Under the pieces are notes generated by a model that was not told the DNA's origin, did no database searches, and saw only the letters and a program-made list of their open reading frames with translations. Made by a program: the position numbers and the translations under genes. A stretch of DNA of 42,685 bases from an uncultured Oscillospiraceae bacterium (GTDB lineage: Bacteria > Bacillota > Clostridia > Oscillospirales > Oscillospiraceae). The stretch lies in assembly GCA_934591845.1 (NCBI GenBank), contig CAKTPO010000018.1, forward strand, positions 1 through 42,685. The letters are read 5' to 3'. Below, in pieces: positions 36,172 through 42,685 of the stretch; the first letter of the stretch is position 1, and each line of letters starts with the position of its first letter.

Positions 36172-37212
36172 TCAGCCCTCCTTTTTGATGGTGGTCAGAG
36201 CATAGACAATGATGCCGTTGCTGACAACAACACGGACGATCTCTGCCAGATTGCTCTGAGGCGCAACTGCGTTTGCCACGGGCATGGACAGGGCCAGCAC
36301 GCCATTAAACAGCAGAGTGCCGATCAGGACATGGCTGATCCCGGCCTTTTTGGTCGTCGCACCGCCAATCAGAATACCCGCTACGGCAGAGAAGCCCATC
36401 ATCAGCGGGGATTCGTACAGCTGCATGTAGCCATAGCTCTGGGAATAGAACAGGATGCCCACTGCTCCCAGAATCGTAGACAGCACAGTTCCAAGGATCC
36501 TGGTACGGTTCACGGGAATACCGATGCTGCTGGCAAATGCGGGATTTTCACCGGCAACGGTCATCATGGTGCCGATCCTGGTATTCAGAAACAGCTGAAG
36601 CAGGCCGCAAATGGCCAGACACACCAGAATGTATCCCAGGGGCAGTCCAAACTCCCCAAATTTTATCAGCCAGAAGTAATCCAGAATGTGGCCAAATGTT
36701 TTGCTCAAATCAATAGCCTGACGGATACCGCTGCCCATCGTCATAGACAGTGCAGGGTTGGTGATCGGCAGGAACAACCATACAATACACATCAGAGAAA
36801 TCAAAGAGAAGCCAACATAGGTCGCGACCATCATTTCGGAACCCTTCAATTTGTTCAGCAGCAAACCGTAAAGGATCCCCACAACGATTGCAAAGGGAAT
36901 GGACAGCAAAATCGCAACGATCAGACTGGTCACGCCGGTAAAGCCCCACTCAAGAGACAGCACACCACCCAGCAGACCGCATACGATGCCCAAAGGCAAG
37001 CCAAAATTCAAACCAACTCCGGAACGTACCGCTGGAACCATGGCCAGAACCAGAATGCAGTTCATCCCCCAGCGAACACAAACGTCACTCATGGTATCCG
37101 CAAAGGATAGCCCCAGAACATAGGTGATCACAACCAGGAGCAGGAAGAACCCTCCAACGATCAGTCTGGCACTGCCGATTTTTTTATAAATCAAGGTCAT
37201 TTTTTCTTTCAT
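36172..37212 (-). CDS. ABC transporter permease, RbsC/BmpA-system type (second)
   Basis: This is the partner permease, 346 residues, with about nine hydrophobic segments. The coupling motif TVAGENPAFASSIGIPVNRTR is at about residues 216-236. Its ATG overlaps the ATPase stop codon by ATGA, so translation is coupled. With its neighbour it forms the membrane channel of the DUF3798 importer. Confidence 0.87.
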   Translation of the reverse strand: MKEKMTLIYKKIGSARLIVGGFFLLLVVITYVLGLSFADTMSDVCVRWGMNCILVLAMVPAVRSGVGLNFGLPLGIVCGLLGGVLSLEWGFTGVTSLIVAILLSIPFAIVVGILYGLLLNKLKGSEMMVATYVGFSLISLMCIVWLFLPITNPALSMTMGSGIRQAIDLSKTFGHILDYFWLIKFGEFGLPLGYILVCLAICGLLQLFLNTRIGTMMTVAGENPAFASSIGIPVNRTRILGTVLSTILGAVGILFYSQSYGYMQLYESPLMMGFSAVAGILIGGATTKKAGISHVLIGTLLFNGVLALSMPVANAVAPQSNLAEIVRVVVSNGIIVYALTTIKKEG

Positions 37213-38828
37213 TGCGGTTCCTCCGTTCTTGCGGCTTTGCTGTATACGCCGGACATCATCAGGCCAAAATCGCTATCCGGTGCAGTGGGCGGTAAAACGC
37301 CTTCGACCTTTCCTTTGTTCACGATTGCGATGCGGTCGCACACACTGCGCAGCTCTGCCAATTCAGAGGAAGTAATGATAATGGTAACATTGTTTTCCCG
37401 ATTCACCTTGGTCAGATAATCAAAGACCAATTTCTTTGCGCCAATATCAATGCCCCGTGTAGGCTCAGACACCAGCAAAATTCGAGGATTCAGTGCCAAT
37501 GCTCTGGCAAGACAGACTTTTTGTTGATTGCCGCCGCTAAGTCGGCGGGTATTCTGTGCAATGGATGTACATTTGATATTCAGTTCTTCTACAAATCGTT
37601 CCGCAACGGCACTGGCCTTCTTTTCGGAAACCAATTCCACACATGCCACCTTATTGAGGAATGCGTGTTGGGCGACAATACCACTGATGGTGATGTTGCT
37701 CTCGATGGAGCTGTCCAGCAACAGGCCCCTGCCACGGCGGTCTTCCGAAACGAATGCGCCGCCCTGGGCAAACAGTTCATGGGGGCTGGGCTTGGATATT
37801 TCTTTCCCGTAAATCTCCAGATAGCCTCTGGACGGGTAGATACCGGCAATACCGTTGGCTACACCAATTTTTCCCTGACCTGCCAGTCCGGCAATACCCA
37901 GAATCTCCCCTTCGTGTACCTCCAAGTCAATGCCCCTGCATTCCTCGCCCGGCATATCCACCTGGAAATCCTTCAATTTCAAAACCGCAGGCATTTTTTC
38001 CCAGACATAGGGCGTTTCACGGTTATACACCTGCTCCACAGAGCGGCCAACCATCATCTGCGCCAGTGACACAGCATCCGTTTCCCGAACCGGCTTGGTG
38101 GCAACCACTTCACCATCCCGCAAAATGGTAACCCGATCCGCAACCTGTACGACCTCATCCAGCCGGTGGGTGATAAAAATAATGGCAATTCCGCTTTCTG
38201 CCAGTTTCTTCATAATATTCAGCAGAATAGCGGCTTCACTCTCCGTTAATACCGCCGTAGGCTCATCGAACACCAGCAGCTGGACGTTTTTCTTGTCGAT
38301 CTCCCGGGCAATTTCGACAAACTGTTTATAGGCAACAGGCAAATGCTCCACCGTTACCATTGTATCCAGGTCCATACCGATGCGGTCCAGTGCTACTCTG
38401 GAATCCTGGTTCATCCTGTTCCGATCCAGAAGCTCGATTCGCTCACCAAAGACTTTGGAAAGCACACTTTTCTTCCTGGGTTCACAGTTGAGCTTGATGT
38501 TCTCCGCAATGGTGAAACCGGGGATCAGCATGAATTCCTGGTGGACCATGCCGATTCCAAGCTCCATGGCATGTCGGGGAGAGGCCACTTCCGTGGCCTT
38601 CCCTTTCCATAGGATCTCTCCGCCGTAGCCGCCTGTATTTCTGATCACAGGCATTCCAAAGAGAATATTCATCAGTGTAGACTTGCCCGCACCGTTCTCT
38701 CCCAGAAGCGCATAGATTTCACCGGGACGGACATCGAAACTGACATTTTTCAATACCGTATTCTCGGCAAATCTTTTCGATATGCCCCGCATCTCCAACA
38801 AGCTGTCGGCAGTTGATAGTTCTCTCAC
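37209..38828 (-). CDS. ABC transporter ATPase with two nucleotide-binding domains
   Basis: A 539-residue double ATPase of the RbsA/YufO kind. The first half has Walker A GENGAGKST and Walker B LLVFDEP, with a degenerate signature. The second half has a degenerate Walker A (GLAGQGKIG) and a good signature, LSGGNQQKV. Exactly this asymmetry marks sugar and nucleoside type importers with RbsC-like permeases. The start is GTG at 38828 with AAAGGAAG upstream. It follows the DUF3798 gene after about 50 bases. Confidence 0.92.
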   Translation of the reverse strand: MRELSTADSLLEMRGISKRFAENTVLKNVSFDVRPGEIYALLGENGAGKSTLMNILFGMPVIRNTGGYGGEILWKGKATEVASPRHAMELGIGMVHQEFMLIPGFTIAENIKLNCEPRKKSVLSKVFGERIELLDRNRMNQDSRVALDRIGMDLDTMVTVEHLPVAYKQFVEIAREIDKKNVQLLVFDEPTAVLTESEAAILLNIMKKLAESGIAIIFITHRLDEVVQVADRVTILRDGEVVATKPVRETDAVSLAQMMVGRSVEQVYNRETPYVWEKMPAVLKLKDFQVDMPGEECRGIDLEVHEGEILGIAGLAGQGKIGVANGIAGIYPSRGYLEIYGKEISKPSPHELFAQGGAFVSEDRRGRGLLLDSSIESNITISGIVAQHAFLNKVACVELVSEKKASAVAERFVEELNIKCTSIAQNTRRLSGGNQQKVCLARALALNPRILLVSEPTRGIDIGAKKLVFDYLTKVNRENNVTIIITSSELAELRSVCDRIAIVNKGKVEGVLPPTAPDSDFGLMMSGVYSKAARTEEPQ

Positions 38829-38879
38829 AAAAACACTTCCTTTGTACTCTTTCGCTCAGCCACGGCAGAGTGTTGCTGT

Positions 38880-40073
38880 TTACAGGTCTGCCCAGCCAGG
38901 CAGGATCAGCGCATAGTTGTCGAACTTCAAGCCTGTTTCGGGGTTATCGTAAAGTTCAAAATCCACGTCTTCGGGGCTAGACTCCATAATGTCTGCGTAG
39001 ATGCTGCGCAGAGCATCCATGTCAACCTTGCCGTTGGTCTTTCCTTCAATATAAGCGTTTGCATAAGCCACACTGGTCTTCATCAGATTGATGCCAACAG
39101 GGGCAACACGGCAGGAAAACCGTCCGGAGTTGCCGCTTTCTGCCAGGAAGTTTCTGACTTCATCCATCATCCAATCCACATCCGCCTGCTTGTCCTCAGG
39201 TACTTCAATACCGAAGGGTGTGGCATACTGGAAGGGGGAAGAATTGCAGGGGTTCGGGTAGATGCCGCCATTCTCCAGCACCGCTTTCGCAACAGCAGGC
39301 ATGGACAGGGGGTTGGTGTCGTAAAATGCAGTTTTGGGGCCATACTTTTCGATCTGTTTCGGCACATCTTCCAGGCAGAACTGCTGGGTACCGGCCGTTC
39401 CGGCATCGGACTGAGGGTCGGGCATGGTCACACGAACAAATTTGATGCCCAGCTTCTCGCTGGTCTCCTCCATCATCCGGCCCTCATAGTTGATTTTATC
39501 GATGGCCTGGTGACGGGGGAAGGAGTAGTAAACGAAGGTTTCTGCCCCCAATTCGTAGGCACGCTGGGCCAGACTCTGGCCGTTCTTATTGGTATTGTTG
39601 TCAATAATAATGTCTGCAGCAGCTGCGGCAACCTGAGGGTCTTCTCCAATGCCGGAAGCAATGTACAAAACATCCGGGCGTTTTTCCTTCGCCTTGGCGA
39701 TTGCCGCAGATGCGCCGGAAATTGCTTCAATGAATACAACGGCCTTGATTTCAGGATCGCTGACCAGGCTCATCAGATTGGATATGACCGTCTCCTGTTC
39801 TTTCATAAACTGGACGGGATATGTCTGGATCACCACACGGTCTTCACCGTAGCGTTTTACCATGGCCTCCGCTGTACGGTACAGTTCCTCGTTCAGAGCA
39901 ACAGTGGCAGTGATAATGCCGATTTTGCCATTGGGGGTCACCGTCTTCGCTGCTTCCTCAAGTTCCTGTGCGGCCTGGGAAGTGGTTTCACCGGCAGACT
40001 GATTGGTGCTGCCGCAGGCAACCAGGGTGAACATCATGGCGATCGCCATGATCAGGGAAAGAATGCGTTTCAT
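38880..40073 (-). CDS. DUF3798 substrate-binding lipoprotein
   Basis: The 397-residue protein has a lipoprotein signal (MKRILSLIMAIAMMFTLVAC, Cys20 acylated) and then a periplasmic-binding-protein-like region: KIGIITATVALNEELY, VISNLMSLVSDPEIKAV, DVLYIASGIGEDPQ and ETFVYYSFPRHQAIDKINYEGR split over strands. This pattern is that of DUF3798, a clostridial family seen with ABC genes and of unknown ligand. AAAGGAGAC precedes the ATG at 40073; a longer frame from 40112 is rejected. Position between a dipeptidase gene and ABC genes indicates that it is the capture subunit. Confidence 0.85.
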   Translation of the reverse strand: MKRILSLIMAIAMMFTLVACGSTNQSAGETTSQAAQELEEAAKTVTPNGKIGIITATVALNEELYRTAEAMVKRYGEDRVVIQTYPVQFMKEQETVISNLMSLVSDPEIKAVVFIEAISGASAAIAKAKEKRPDVLYIASGIGEDPQVAAAAADIIIDNNTNKNGQSLAQRAYELGAETFVYYSFPRHQAIDKINYEGRMMEETSEKLGIKFVRVTMPDPQSDAGTAGTQQFCLEDVPKQIEKYGPKTAFYDTNPLSMPAVAKAVLENGGIYPNPCNSSPFQYATPFGIEVPEDKQADVDWMMDEVRNFLAESGNSGRFSCRVAPVGINLMKTSVAYANAYIEGKTNGKVDMDALRSIYADIMESSPEDVDFELYDNPETGLKFDNYALILPGWADL

Positions 40074-40099
40074 TTTTTTGTCTCCTTTTTCTTTTATTA

Positions 40100-40135
40100 A
40101 AAAGCGGATCATTGTGCCGTATCCGCTCCTTTACA
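40100..40135 (-). terminator. Attenuator between the dipeptidase and DUF3798 genes
   Basis: On the minus strand AGCGGAT pairs with ATCCGCT across an 11-base loop and TTTTT follows. Partial termination between the first gene and the binding protein is plausible, or the hairpin may protect a processed 3' transcript. Confidence 0.6.
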
Positions 40136-40151
40136 AATTTGTTTGCTGTAC

Positions 40152-41576
40152 CTATGCCTGATACAGCGCTTCGTCTGTCTCGATCAGGGCCAGCGCATAT
40201 ACCTTCACCGCATTGAGTAGGTTCTCGATTTTCATGCACTCATCCGGCTGATGGCCGCTGCCCCTTCCGATACCGCCCGGTTGGACCTCTCCCTGGATAT
40301 GGGGGCCATACGCCAGTGCGTTCGGAATTTTCCGGGCATAAGTACCGCCGCCCATGGTATAGGGAACATGATCATCCCCCAGCACCCGCTGCGCCAGACG
40401 AACCAGCCTACTGACAATGGGATTGTCCAGCGGCATATACGCCGGGGGATTCACATCCAGTTCCGTGACCGTGAATCCGGCCTTCCAGAAAAACTGCCGC
40501 AGCTGTTCTGCCATTGCTTCTTCCGGCTGGGTCACGGCATAGCGGATATTATAGTCCACCGTCAACACGCCCTCCTTCAGCCGCAGCTTGCTGCACACAT
40601 GGGTCGTCTTACCGGAGAAGGCATCCTCATATGCAATGCCAAGGCCATGTCCGTAATAGTCGGCGCAGCTTTCGCCGATCATCTCCAAGGCTGTTTTCAC
40701 CTGACCGGTCAGCAGGTGGTGTTCTGTCAGGAATGTTACCAACAGGCCAATGGCATTTACTGTCTGCTCCGGAAACGCCGCATGTCCGCCCTGGCCCACT
40801 GCCTGAATTTCCGTACCGGATGCAGTCTCCTGCGCCGTGAATCTGGTGTCATTGCCAATGGCTTCCCGCAGGGTTCCCAGGCTCACGTTTTTGAGAACCG
40901 CAACTGCCGTATTGGGAACGATATTGATGGCATGCCCCGCTTCCAGCGCCACCAGATTTCCTGTTTCCAGCTTTTTCTCCGCATACAGCTCAATAATTCC
41001 TTTTTCTCCGTAACAGGCAGGGAACGAAGCATCCGGTACGATGGAGAAATCCGGGAACCCGCATTTCTTTCCATAGTAAACCACATCTTCCATACCATGT
41101 TCTTCCGCAGCTCCACAATATAGCAGCACATCACTTTTCAGCGGGTATTTCTGCTCTTGAAGGAACCGCATGGCAAACAGAGAAGATACAATGGCACCTT
41201 TGTTATCCAGCGACCCCCGACCGTAAATAAATCCGTCCTTTACGCACGCATCATAGGGATCGACCGTCCAGTCATCCCCTTCCGGCACCACATCTGCATG
41301 GCCAAAGATGCCAATGGTTTTCCTGCCATCCAGCCCTTTCATCCGAGCCGTAGTACAATAATATTCGTGGATTTGTGCCGGAAATCCGTAATTCTCCCCA
41401 ACAGTCTTAAAATGTTCCAGGATTCTCCCGCAACACTCCTTTAACGGGTACTCTGCACCATGATCCGGCTGCGCAACGCTTTTGATGTTTACGGCAGCAA
41501 TTACCTGCTCCACCAATTCTTCCCGGTGAGCAGAGATCCATTGGTCTAATTTCAGTTCCAATTCTTTATCCTTCAT
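40152..41576 (-). CDS. M20-family (PepV/Sapep-like) metallo-dipeptidase
   Basis: A 474-residue enzyme with the two-metal site of the M20 family: His93 and Asp95 in IFGHADVV, the bridging Asp124 in RGSLDNKG, the catalytic pair Glu158-Glu159 in AAEEHG, Asp182 in VPDASFP and a C-terminal His in SGHQPDE. PepV-type enzymes cut dipeptides and related amide-linked compounds in the cytoplasm. The GGGTYARKIPNALAYGP stretch is typical of the type. It opens the operon for the DUF3798 importer, so the imported compound may have an amide bond. CTGGAGG precedes the ATG. Confidence 0.91.
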   Translation of the reverse strand: MKDKELELKLDQWISAHREELVEQVIAAVNIKSVAQPDHGAEYPLKECCGRILEHFKTVGENYGFPAQIHEYYCTTARMKGLDGRKTIGIFGHADVVPEGDDWTVDPYDACVKDGFIYGRGSLDNKGAIVSSLFAMRFLQEQKYPLKSDVLLYCGAAEEHGMEDVVYYGKKCGFPDFSIVPDASFPACYGEKGIIELYAEKKLETGNLVALEAGHAINIVPNTAVAVLKNVSLGTLREAIGNDTRFTAQETASGTEIQAVGQGGHAAFPEQTVNAIGLLVTFLTEHHLLTGQVKTALEMIGESCADYYGHGLGIAYEDAFSGKTTHVCSKLRLKEGVLTVDYNIRYAVTQPEEAMAEQLRQFFWKAGFTVTELDVNPPAYMPLDNPIVSRLVRLAQRVLGDDHVPYTMGGGTYARKIPNALAYGPHIQGEVQPGGIGRGSGHQPDECMKIENLLNAVKVYALALIETDEALYQA

Positions 41577-41624
41577 GAATATTCTTCCTCCAGGATCGTA
41601 TAAATATCTCTTATTTCGGCGATT

Positions 41625-41680
41625 ATGTCAATATGTAATGTGCATAATGAGATAATAGCAACAAAGTGACATATTGTCAA
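41625..41680 (-). promoter_or_regulatory. Promoter of the dipeptidase/ABC operon with two operator copies
   Basis: On the minus strand TTGACA (41675-41680), 17 bases and TATTAT (41652-41657). Operator copy GTGACATATTGTCAA (41666-41680) covers the -35, and a second copy, ATGTCAATATGTAAT (41625-41639), lies about 6-20 bases past the start of transcription. This is the same layout as at the DUF4432 and livJ promoters. Confidence 0.75.
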
Positions 41681-41792
41681 TATGGTTCTTTTTCTCAGAA
41701 AGCATTTCTATGTTGTTCACAATTCTTCGGGCTTCAAATTGTTGATTTTTACCATCAGGCCAAATATACAAAGGCTTACTTTGCGTGTTCAT
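41628..41792 (-). CDS. Possible 54-residue open frame or gene remnant
   Basis: A short frame starting MNTQSKPLYIWPDGKNQQFE runs across the promoter of the dipeptidase operon to a TGA at 41628. The first half looks protein-like; the second half overlaps the operators and is AT-rich. It has no good ribosome site. It may be the truncated start of a lost gene rather than an active one. The product is not recognised. Confidence 0.2.
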   Translation of the reverse strand: MNTQSKPLYIWPDGKNQQFEARRIVNNIEMLSEKKNHIDNMSLCCYYLIMHITY

Positions 41793-42069
41793 AGCCTGCA
41801 ATCACAATAGTCATCAACGCCCCCAGAACAACAACTTGTATTTCTATTCACGGTATCATCTACACCGGAAACCTACCGGATCACCAGAGTTCAGATGGGT
41901 TTGAATCCACCTTTCGGCAACAAAAAGAGGACATTCATCCACACGATTTATAGCTACGCGATATGGCAATCATTCCACAAACAAGAATAACCGCTGCGGC
42001 TCAACACCACAGCGGCTCTGAATTTCACACAAAAATATTGAAAATCCACGGTTTTTGGTAAATAATCGA
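41793..42069. other. Intergenic region without a recognised gene
   Basis: The stretch holds a partial copy of the tail repeat, GGGTTTGAATCCACCTTTC (41897-41915), followed by CAACAAAAAGAGGACATTC, and a CCGCTG/CAGCGG hairpin (about 41991-42015). Short frames here look random. Confidence 0.5.
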
Positions 42070-42113
42070 AAATAAGCACCGTAATCTTGGTATCAAAATT
42101 ACGGTGCTTATTT
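42070..42113. terminator. Perfect 16-bp hairpin
   Basis: AAATAAGCACCGTAAT (42070-42085) pairs with ATTACGGTGCTTATTT (42098-42113) across a 12-base loop. It resembles a terminator but has no long T-tract, and it borders the three-hairpin element. Confidence 0.6.
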
Positions 42114-42120
42114 AGTGGGG

Positions 42121-42240
42121 GAAGGTGGATTCGATAGCTTGCTTTGCGAAGCAAAGCAATATGGAGAAAACCAGTTTGCAAACTGGTTTTTCCCACAGGC
42201 CACTGGCCTGTGGGATTTAATTGGGTTCGAATCCGCCTTC
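42121..42240. repeat. Three-hairpin repeat element, copy 1
   Basis: Outer arms GAAGGTGGATTCGA (42121-42134) and TCGAATCCGCCTTC (42227-42240) pair with one mismatch. Inside are three palindromes: TTGCTTTGC/GCAAAGCAA (42139-42159), a perfect 24-bp palindrome AAAACCAGTTTG/CAAACTGGTTTT (42167-42190) and CCCACAGGCC/GGCCTGTGGG (42192-42214). After the element comes a further hairpin, AAGACA-CGCC/GGCG-TGTCTT (42255-42279). Confidence 0.85.
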
Positions 42241-42327
42241 TTTCACCAGCAAAAAAGACACCGCCAAAGGCGATGTCTTCCAAAAGGGGCAGCTTTTGAG
42301 GTGGGCTGGTGGTATCCGGAACGGGGG

Positions 42328-42447
42328 GAAGGTGGATTCGATGGCTTGCTTTGCGGGGCAAAGCAATATGGATAAAACCAGTTTGCGAACTGGTTTTTCA
42401 AACAGGCCTCCGGCCTGTTTGATTTAATTGGGTTCGAATCCGCCTTC
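42328..42447. repeat. Three-hairpin repeat element, copy 2
   Basis: This is a direct copy of 42121-42240 with the same outer arms (42328-42341 and 42434-42447) and the same three stems (42346-42366, 42374-42397, 42399-42421). The third stem reads CAAACAGGCC/GGCCTGTTTG: two bases changed on one side and the two partners on the other, so pairing is kept. Confidence 0.85.
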
Positions 42448-42685
42448 GAGACCAACAAAAAGGACATCCATCGGATGTCCTTTTTGTTGGTGGGGGACAG
42501 TCGTTTACATCCGAACAAAACACATATTCAATTTCGTCCAGGGTCACGGTTTCCGCATGATCCCGGAAATTGTAGGTAAACACAATTTTATCATCATACA
42601 CATACACGGAGTTCAAAAATGTATCGATCATTTCTCGCTGATAGGCCTTGTCGTTGATGTTGCCGTATTTGAAACGGCTGATCCA
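42398..42685 (-). CDS. Serine recombinase, C-terminal fragment (runs off the window)
   Basis: Reading the minus strand from the window end gives WISRFKYGNINDKAYQREM, then IDTFLNSVYVYDDKIVFTYN and TVTLDEIEYVF. This is the C-terminal pattern of large serine recombinases carried by clostridial integrative elements. They cut and join DNA at attachment sites. The frame continues past the usual end through the 18-bp hairpin (TKRTSDGCPFCW) and through part of repeat copy 2 to a TGA at 42398, so the tail is probably not part of the original protein. The catalytic N-terminus is outside the window. Confidence 0.72.
   Translation of the reverse strand, partial: WISRFKYGNINDKAYQREMIDTFLNSVYVYDDKIVFTYNFRDHAETVTLDEIEYVFCSDVNDCPPPTKRTSDGCPFCWSRRRIRTQLNQTGRRPV
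42452..42490. terminator. Perfect 18-bp hairpin inside the recombinase 3' end
   Basis: An 18-bp stem (42452-42469 with 42473-42490, 3-base loop ATC) contains AACAAAAAGGACATCC on one side, so each strand has an A/T run at its edge. It is the shape of a bidirectional intrinsic terminator, but the recombinase frame reads through it. Confidence 0.8.

Noticed and set aside
42224..42240. GGGTTCGAATCC looks like a tRNA T-arm (also at 42431 and 41897)
   Set aside because: The five bases before and after the loop do not pair as a T-stem and no anticodon arm or acceptor stem precedes it. The motif is the end of the repeat element.
41954..42375. Overlapping frames of 135 (-) and 86 (+) codons in the repeat region
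   Set aside because: They consist largely of translated palindromes and repeat arms (RRRIRTQLNPTGQ-like runs) with no ribosome sites.
42121..42447. CRISPR array
   Set aside because: There are only two copies, each with three different internal palindromes, no uniform short spacers and no cas genes.

Overview
The window reads as a chromosomal segment of a low-to-mid GC Gram-positive anaerobe of the class Clostridia, most likely an Oscillospiraceae/Ruminococcaceae-type gut bacterium. The evidence is the hrcA-grpE-dnaK-dnaJ order with CIRCE operators, a DnaK without the Gram-negative N-terminal insertion, strong AGGAGG-type ribosome binding sites, a DUF3798 lipoprotein, a BrnQ carrier, and the end of a serine recombinase of the type found on clostridial mobile elements. 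No species is claimed. No rRNA, tRNA or CRISPR array was seen.

Left part (1-19.7 kb), mainly housekeeping: a GH25 lysozyme-like membrane-anchored protein (-), a zinc-ribbon membrane protein, BrnQ, a VanZ-like protein, a TetR regulator, then a compact run of DUF308 membrane protein, radical SAM protein and metK, then a DegV protein. groES-groEL lies on the minus strand behind a perfect CIRCE. A FliB-like Cys-rich protein, a repeat-filled gap (12.24-12.73 kb) and a YtrA-type GntR/ABC exporter operon follow. Divergent from that operon is hrcA-grpE-dnaK, then dnaJ. The dnaK-dnaJ spacer and the groEL 3' flank both carry a 7-bp-period AATTGAC repeat.

Right part (19.76-41.7 kb), all on the minus strand, looks like one accessory catabolic region. 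Read in the direction of transcription it holds: (1) an M20 dipeptidase, a DUF3798 lipoprotein, a double-NBD ABC ATPase, two RbsC-type permeases and an M24 peptidase; (2) a GntR/HutC (UTRA) regulator; (3) a DUF4432 epimerase-like protein, amidohydrolase, SDR, UroD-family methyltransferase-like protein, CyuA-like desulfidase and EamA transporter; (4) livJ-H-M-G-F followed directly by KDPG aldolase and KDG kinase. The promoters of all four units carry copies of a 15-bp near-palindrome (consensus about WTKACAWWATGTCAA), usually over a -35 box and again near or just after the start of transcription. My main inference is that the GntR/HutC protein runs a roughly 22-kb regulon for import and breakdown of an unidentified compound or group of compounds. 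The substrate is not evident from the sequence.

Right edge (41.7-42.7 kb): a repeat-rich region with two copies of a ~120-bp element. Each copy has three consecutive hairpins enclosed by an outer inverted repeat, and two base-pair changes between the copies are compensated. Beside it is the C-terminus of a serine recombinase that runs off the window, so a mobile element probably starts there.
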